A stretch of 10,264 nucleotides of DNA. Origin: Flavobacterium psychrophilum (GTDB lineage Bacteria; Bacteroidota; Bacteroidia; Flavobacteriales; Flavobacteriaceae). Shown one piece after another: positions 7,013 to 10,264 of the stretch (its first letter is position 1; each line of letters opens with the position of its first letter). Where the stretch lies: positions 1 through 10,264 of the forward strand of contig DYPB01000074.1 in assembly GCA_020720185.1 (NCBI GenBank), read 5' to 3'. The notes beneath the pieces were generated by a model that searched no databases, was not told where the DNA came from, and saw only the letters and a program-made list of their open reading frames with translations. The position numbers and the translations under genes were made by a program.

Positions 7013-7042
7013 TTGTAACAACGTTTGTAACAAATGTAACGA
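7013..7042 (-). promoter_or_regulatory. Candidate promoter and operator boxes for the exported-protein operon
   Basis: Two exact copies of TTGTAACAA (7013-7021 and 7025-7033, 12 bases apart) are followed by a third partial copy (TGTAACGA, 7035-7042). Each 9-mer is nearly palindromic (TTGT-n-ACAA). On the minus strand, 7038-7031 reads TACATTTG, an exact fit to the Bacteroidota -7 consensus TAnnTTTG. A TTG upstream (7056-7054) is only 15 bases away, closer than the usual -33 spacing, so the upstream element is weak. Transcription would start near 7024 and leave a leader of about 80 bases before ATG 6945. The boxes may be bound by the adjacent AraC-type regulator, which is inference. Because they overlap the -7 element, repression is as possible as activation. 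Confidence 0.4.
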
Positions 7043-7067
7043 ACTCAAAAAATCAATAGTTTTGAAC

Positions 7068-7100
7068 AAAAAAAATGTCAAAGCTTTTGACTTTGACATT
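7068..7100 (-). terminator. Intrinsic terminator of the hybrid sensor gene
   Basis: A perfect 10-bp inverted repeat (AATGTCAAAG at 7074-7083 and CTTTGACATT at 7091-7100) encloses a 7-base loop. On the minus strand it is followed by a run of T (7073-7068). It starts 18 bases after the regulator's stop codon. No T-run follows on the plus strand, so it acts in the minus direction only. It separates the regulator transcript from the exported-protein operon, which therefore needs its own promoter. Confidence 0.88.
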
Positions 7101-7118
7101 CAATAATTGAAAAGTGTA

Positions 7119-10013
7119 TTATTTTTTTGTGTTCGATGATTCTGAGAATTCACTTGGCGTACGACCGAACATTTCTTTAAAACATTTAGAAAAATACGAT
7201 ACATCATTAAACCCTACCGCATAGGCAACTTCTGAAATATTTCCGGTTCCATTTTTGAGTAATTCGGTAGCTGCTTTTAATCTTTCGTTTCTCAAAAACT
7301 CAGTTGCAGTAACGCCCAACAAGGTTTTTAATTTTCGGTGCAATTGCATTCGACTCATCCCAACAGTTGTGGCAAAGTCTTCTGAGCTGAAATCGGCATT
7401 TGATAATTCTTTGTTTAAAACCGTTTGAAGTTTTTCGATAAATCTTTTTTCTACCGAGTTGATTACTATGTCAACCGGTCTTAAAACCAGCTCTTTGCTG
7501 TAGCGTTCTTGTAGTTTTTTTCGTTCAACAATTAATTGGTTTATTGTTGCTTTTACTATTTCGTTATTAAATGGTTTTGTTAAAAAAGCATCTGCAGTGC
7601 TTTTCAAACTTTCAAGATGGGCTTCATTTGATGATTTTGCGGTTAAAAGTACAATAGGAATAAACGAAGTTAATTCGTTATTTTTAATTTGTTTGGTAAA
7701 TTCAAATCCATCCATTTTAGGCATCATTACATCGCTGATGATACAATCCGGAATTTCTTTTTTGGCAATTCTCAATGCTTCTTTACCATCCAAGGCTTCA
7801 AGGATTTGATAACTATCAATGAAAATATTCTTTATCGCATTTATAATATCCTGATTGTCATCCACTATCAACAAGATTGGAAGATCGATATTAAAATTAT
7901 TATGATCCAAAACAAGTTGATTTGGTTTTTCCTTTGCTACTACAATTGCATTTACATTCGATTTTTCTAATGGCAATAAAACCGTAAAACTCAAGATGCC
8001 CTTTTCAACATTTACATCAATTTTCCCTTTGTACAACTCGACCAATTCTTTTACCAATGCCAATCCTATTCCTACACCAGGTTGGTTTTCTTTTTGCTGA
8101 TAAAAGCGATCAAAAAGTTTAGGTAAATCTTCATTTTTCAATTCGGAACCCGAATTGGAAACCATTAAAACCAATTGATTATTTTCAACTTTTGAATCAA
8201 AGTTAATATTTTCATTTTCAGCTGTATATTTGATGGCATTAGAAAGCAAATTGGTCAATATCTTTTCGATCACATCTTTGTCAAAAAAATGATTTTCCGA
8301 ATTTTTTTGAATGTTTGTTGAAAATTTTAGTTTATTTTTTTTTGCTTGAAATATGTATGCTTCCATAATTGAATGTAAGAAAGTGGTAATATTTCCTTCT
8401 TTTAAAATGAGTTGTAAATGCCCATTGTCTAATTTTGAAAGTTCCAAAAGCTGTTCGACCAACTCTAACATTCTATCGGCATTTTTATCGATTAAATCCA
8501 ATTTCTTTTTCTGGTTATCATTGGAAATATTGGCTAGTAAACTTTGTATAGGACTTTTTATTAAGGTTAAAGGTGTTCTAAATTCATGTGAAATATTGGC
8601 AAAGAATCGCGATTTTAGATCATTTAATTCATTTAATTTTTGTGCCGTTTTGATTTTGTTACGGTAGCTGTAGAACAAACTTCCTCCAAGAATAACTAAT
8701 AAACCTAGCAAACCAATGTAAATGTATTTTTGTTTTTTAGCTAATTCATTTTGTGTTGACAAAAGTTTAATTTGTTGTTCTTTTTCTTTGGTTTGAAACT
8801 TCGTTTCTAGTTCAACGATTTCATTATTCAAATTATCCTTATCAATTTTATCTCGTATTTCAATATATTCCTCATAGGTTTTTACCAATTCTATGTTATT
8901 GTTTGATTCTTTATATACATCTATCAGCGATAAGTAAATATCAATATTTTTACGATCATATTTGCTTTCAAACATGGTTAAAGCTCTTTTATAAAAAGAG
9001 ATTGCTTTGCCATAGTCTTTCTTCAAAAAATACAAATCACCCATATAACCTACTGCTTTGGATTGAAGTTTAAGGTCATTTTCTCTAAATGCAATGTCAT
9101 AATATTCATTGTAATCCTTTTCAGCATCATTGAGTCTCATCATTTTTGTATATAAAAACCCTCTGACAATTAAAGCATAAGAATAGGCAACACCATTCGT
9201 TCTTTTTTGAAAATCTAATGCTTCGTTTATTAATGGTAATGCTTTATCATACTCCTCTTGGTTGGTATATAATTGAGCTAGTCCAATGTTTATTTCTTGT
9301 AAGCCTACATGATCATTTACTTGAATATACATTTTTTTTGATTTCAAATAGTATTCAAGTGTTTTCTCATAGCCAAAAGGTTTTCTTACAGCATAACCCA
9401 GATAATTATAGTTTTTAGCACGAAATGATGAAATTCTCAAAGAATCACTTTTAGAACATACTGAATCGGCTTTTAAATAATATTTATAAGATTTATCATA
9501 ATCAAATTCGTAAAAAGCATAGTTGCCAAGCACCATGTATTCCTTTGAAATGGCATATTGATCTTGAATTTCAATAGCCAATTCCAACGCTTTTGTAGTA
9601 TAGAAATAGGCAGAATCATTTTTTGAGTTGTCATAATATAACCTTGCTGTTTCATTAAAAACCTTCCATAATATTTTTTTATCCTTTGCAAACTCTTTTT
9701 TAAGTTTGTATAATTCGGACAGCGTGAGTTCCAAATTTTTATTTTTTCCAATAAAAAAAACATTCTCTAATTTACTTCTGTAAATGATATCTTTGTTTTT
9801 TGATATAATTGCATTTTCAATGGCTAAATCAATGTATTTTTTGGATAGGTTTTTATCCTTGTTCAGATAGATTATTTTAAGATAATTTTCACATTTGACT
9901 TCCGAAGACTTTGTGTTGTGAATTACTTGTTTCAGCGAATCTATTTTTTTTTCAGTTTGTGCAAATGAAAAACAATAAACAAAAAACATGAGAAGTAGTA
10001 TCGTTTCTTTCAT
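7119..10013 (-). CDS. TPR-type hybrid sensor histidine kinase / AraC response regulator
   Basis: This 964-residue chain combines a whole two-component pathway. In order: a signal peptide (cleavage before Gln19), a periplasmic region of TPR-like helical repeats (about 20-390), a coiled coil (about 390-428), one membrane segment (about 431-449), a HisKA domain with the phosphorylated His476 in SHEFRTPL, a HATPase domain (about 575-682; N-box Asn588 and Asn592, GVGIG at 646-650), a receiver domain (about 712-830; acidic pair Asp718-Asp719, phosphoacceptor Asp761, Thr791, Lys813) and an AraC DNA-binding domain (about 860-960, two helix-turn-helix units). The ATPase G1 box reads NSGSE instead of DxGxG, a change often tolerated in this family. 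It should sense a periplasmic cue and act at a promoter, most likely the neighbouring operon. Regulators of this kind often control polysaccharide loci, but none is visible here. Confidence 0.96.
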   Translation of the reverse strand: MKETILLLMFFVYCFSFAQTEKKIDSLKQVIHNTKSSEVKCENYLKIIYLNKDKNLSKKYIDLAIENAIISKNKDIIYRSKLENVFFIGKNKNLELTLSELYKLKKEFAKDKKILWKVFNETARLYYDNSKNDSAYFYTTKALELAIEIQDQYAISKEYMVLGNYAFYEFDYDKSYKYYLKADSVCSKSDSLRISSFRAKNYNYLGYAVRKPFGYEKTLEYYLKSKKMYIQVNDHVGLQEINIGLAQLYTNQEEYDKALPLINEALDFQKRTNGVAYSYALIVRGFLYTKMMRLNDAEKDYNEYYDIAFRENDLKLQSKAVGYMGDLYFLKKDYGKAISFYKRALTMFESKYDRKNIDIYLSLIDVYKESNNNIELVKTYEEYIEIRDKIDKDNLNNEIVELETKFQTKEKEQQIKLLSTQNELAKKQKYIYIGLLGLLVILGGSLFYSYRNKIKTAQKLNELNDLKSRFFANISHEFRTPLTLIKSPIQSLLANISNDNQKKKLDLIDKNADRMLELVEQLLELSKLDNGHLQLILKEGNITTFLHSIMEAYIFQAKKNKLKFSTNIQKNSENHFFDKDVIEKILTNLLSNAIKYTAENENINFDSKVENNQLVLMVSNSGSELKNEDLPKLFDRFYQQKENQPGVGIGLALVKELVELYKGKIDVNVEKGILSFTVLLPLEKSNVNAIVVAKEKPNQLVLDHNNFNIDLPILLIVDDNQDIINAIKNIFIDSYQILEALDGKEALRIAKKEIPDCIISDVMMPKMDGFEFTKQIKNNELTSFIPIVLLTAKSSNEAHLESLKSTADAFLTKPFNNEIVKATINQLIVERKKLQERYSKELVLRPVDIVINSVEKRFIEKLQTVLNKELSNADFSSEDFATTVGMSRMQLHRKLKTLLGVTATEFLRNERLKAATELLKNGTGNISEVAYAVGFNDVSYFSKCFKEMFGRTPSEFSESSNTKK

Positions 10014-10138
10014 AATTTTTAGAATTGAAAAGCGAATATATACAAATTTTGCGAATCTTATTATTTTTCACACTAAAATTAATTAGGGTATGCTAAAAAA
10101 ACGAAAGAATATTTTTTGGATATGCAAATTTACAGGTC

Positions 10139-10151
10139 GCTCCTACGGAGC
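10139..10151. repeat. Short GC hairpin, part of the right-end repeat
   Basis: GCTCC-TAC-GGAGC is a perfect 5-bp stem with a 3-base loop, standing out as GC-rich in very AT-rich intergenic DNA, and lies 8 bases from the right copy of the inverted repeat. It resembles hairpins in intergenic repeat families of Flavobacteria, which I recall but cannot verify here. It is not followed by a T-run on the plus strand (only TTTTATATA), so a terminator role is weak. Confidence 0.4.
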
Positions 10152-10159
10152 TTTTATAT

Positions 10160-10182
10160 ACTTAGGAACTGTAAAGAAATAA
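10160..10182 (-). repeat. Right copy of the inverted dispersed repeat
   Basis: On the minus strand this matches 48-70 at 22 of 23 positions. It sits between the GC hairpin (10139-10151) and a second hairpin (10200-10216), so the right-end unit seems to be about 80 bases of repeat-like DNA. No gene overlaps it. Confidence 0.6.
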
Positions 10183-10199
10183 CCTTTCCATTTTGTGTC

Positions 10200-10216
10200 C
10201 CACGCCCAATGCGTGG
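10200..10216. repeat. CCACGC/GCGTGG hairpin in the right intergenic region
   Basis: CCACGC, a 5-base loop (CCAAT) and GCGTGG form a perfect 6-bp stem. The stem half GCGTGG also occurs at 19-24 near the left copy of the repeat, at a similar distance from it and in the same relative order, supporting a common repeat family. No T-run follows, so I do not call it a terminator. The rest of 10217-10264 shows no gene. Confidence 0.4.
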
Positions 10217-10264
10217 TCTTCGTTTCACTACGACTTTTAACTGCGGTGGTTTCGGTACAATTTT

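Noticed and set aside
1..10264. CRISPR array, tRNA, rRNA, insertion sequence or replication origin
   Set aside because: No regularly spaced repeats, cloverleaf-like sequence, rRNA motif, transposase or iteron cluster was seen.

Overview
The window looks like chromosomal DNA from a member of the Bacteroidota, most likely a Flavobacterium-like species. It is very AT-rich. All convincing genes lie on the minus strand. One encodes a hybrid two-component regulator (sensor, kinase, receiver and AraC domain in one chain), and one product ends in a type IX secretion (T9SS) sorting domain. Every predicted signal peptide ends just before a Gln, a habit of this phylum.

Reading along the minus strand (right to left): positions 10264-10014 are intergenic and carry hairpins and one copy of a dispersed repeat. 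Positions 10013-7119 encode a 964-residue TPR-type hybrid sensor kinase / AraC regulator, followed by a very clear intrinsic terminator (7068-7100). The gap at 6946-7118 also holds repeated TTGTAACAA boxes and a TAnnTTTG-like promoter element. From 6945 down to 113 runs a tight co-directional block of about nine genes (gaps of 3-42 nt, one 11-nt overlap), every one with a signal peptide. In order: a small T9SS cargo protein; a protein with a C-terminal C1q-like head; a 283-aa unknown; a Cys-rich 139-aa protein; a 330-aa unknown read from a TTG start; a 159-aa unknown; a 509-aa protein with a ricin-like beta-trefoil and two related C-terminal repeats; a short charged protein whose frame is broken; and a 172-aa unknown. 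Positions 1-112 are intergenic and hold an inverted copy of the right-end repeat.

Taken together, the window appears to be a regulator plus one operon for a set of exported proteins. No enzyme, transporter or SusC/SusD pair is visible. The recognisable domains (C1q-like, ricin-like, T9SS sorting domain) point to binding and surface display, so my best guess is a secreted or surface recognition/adhesion assembly controlled by the neighbouring sensor. The function is not known from the sequence, and most of the block consists of proteins I do not recognise.
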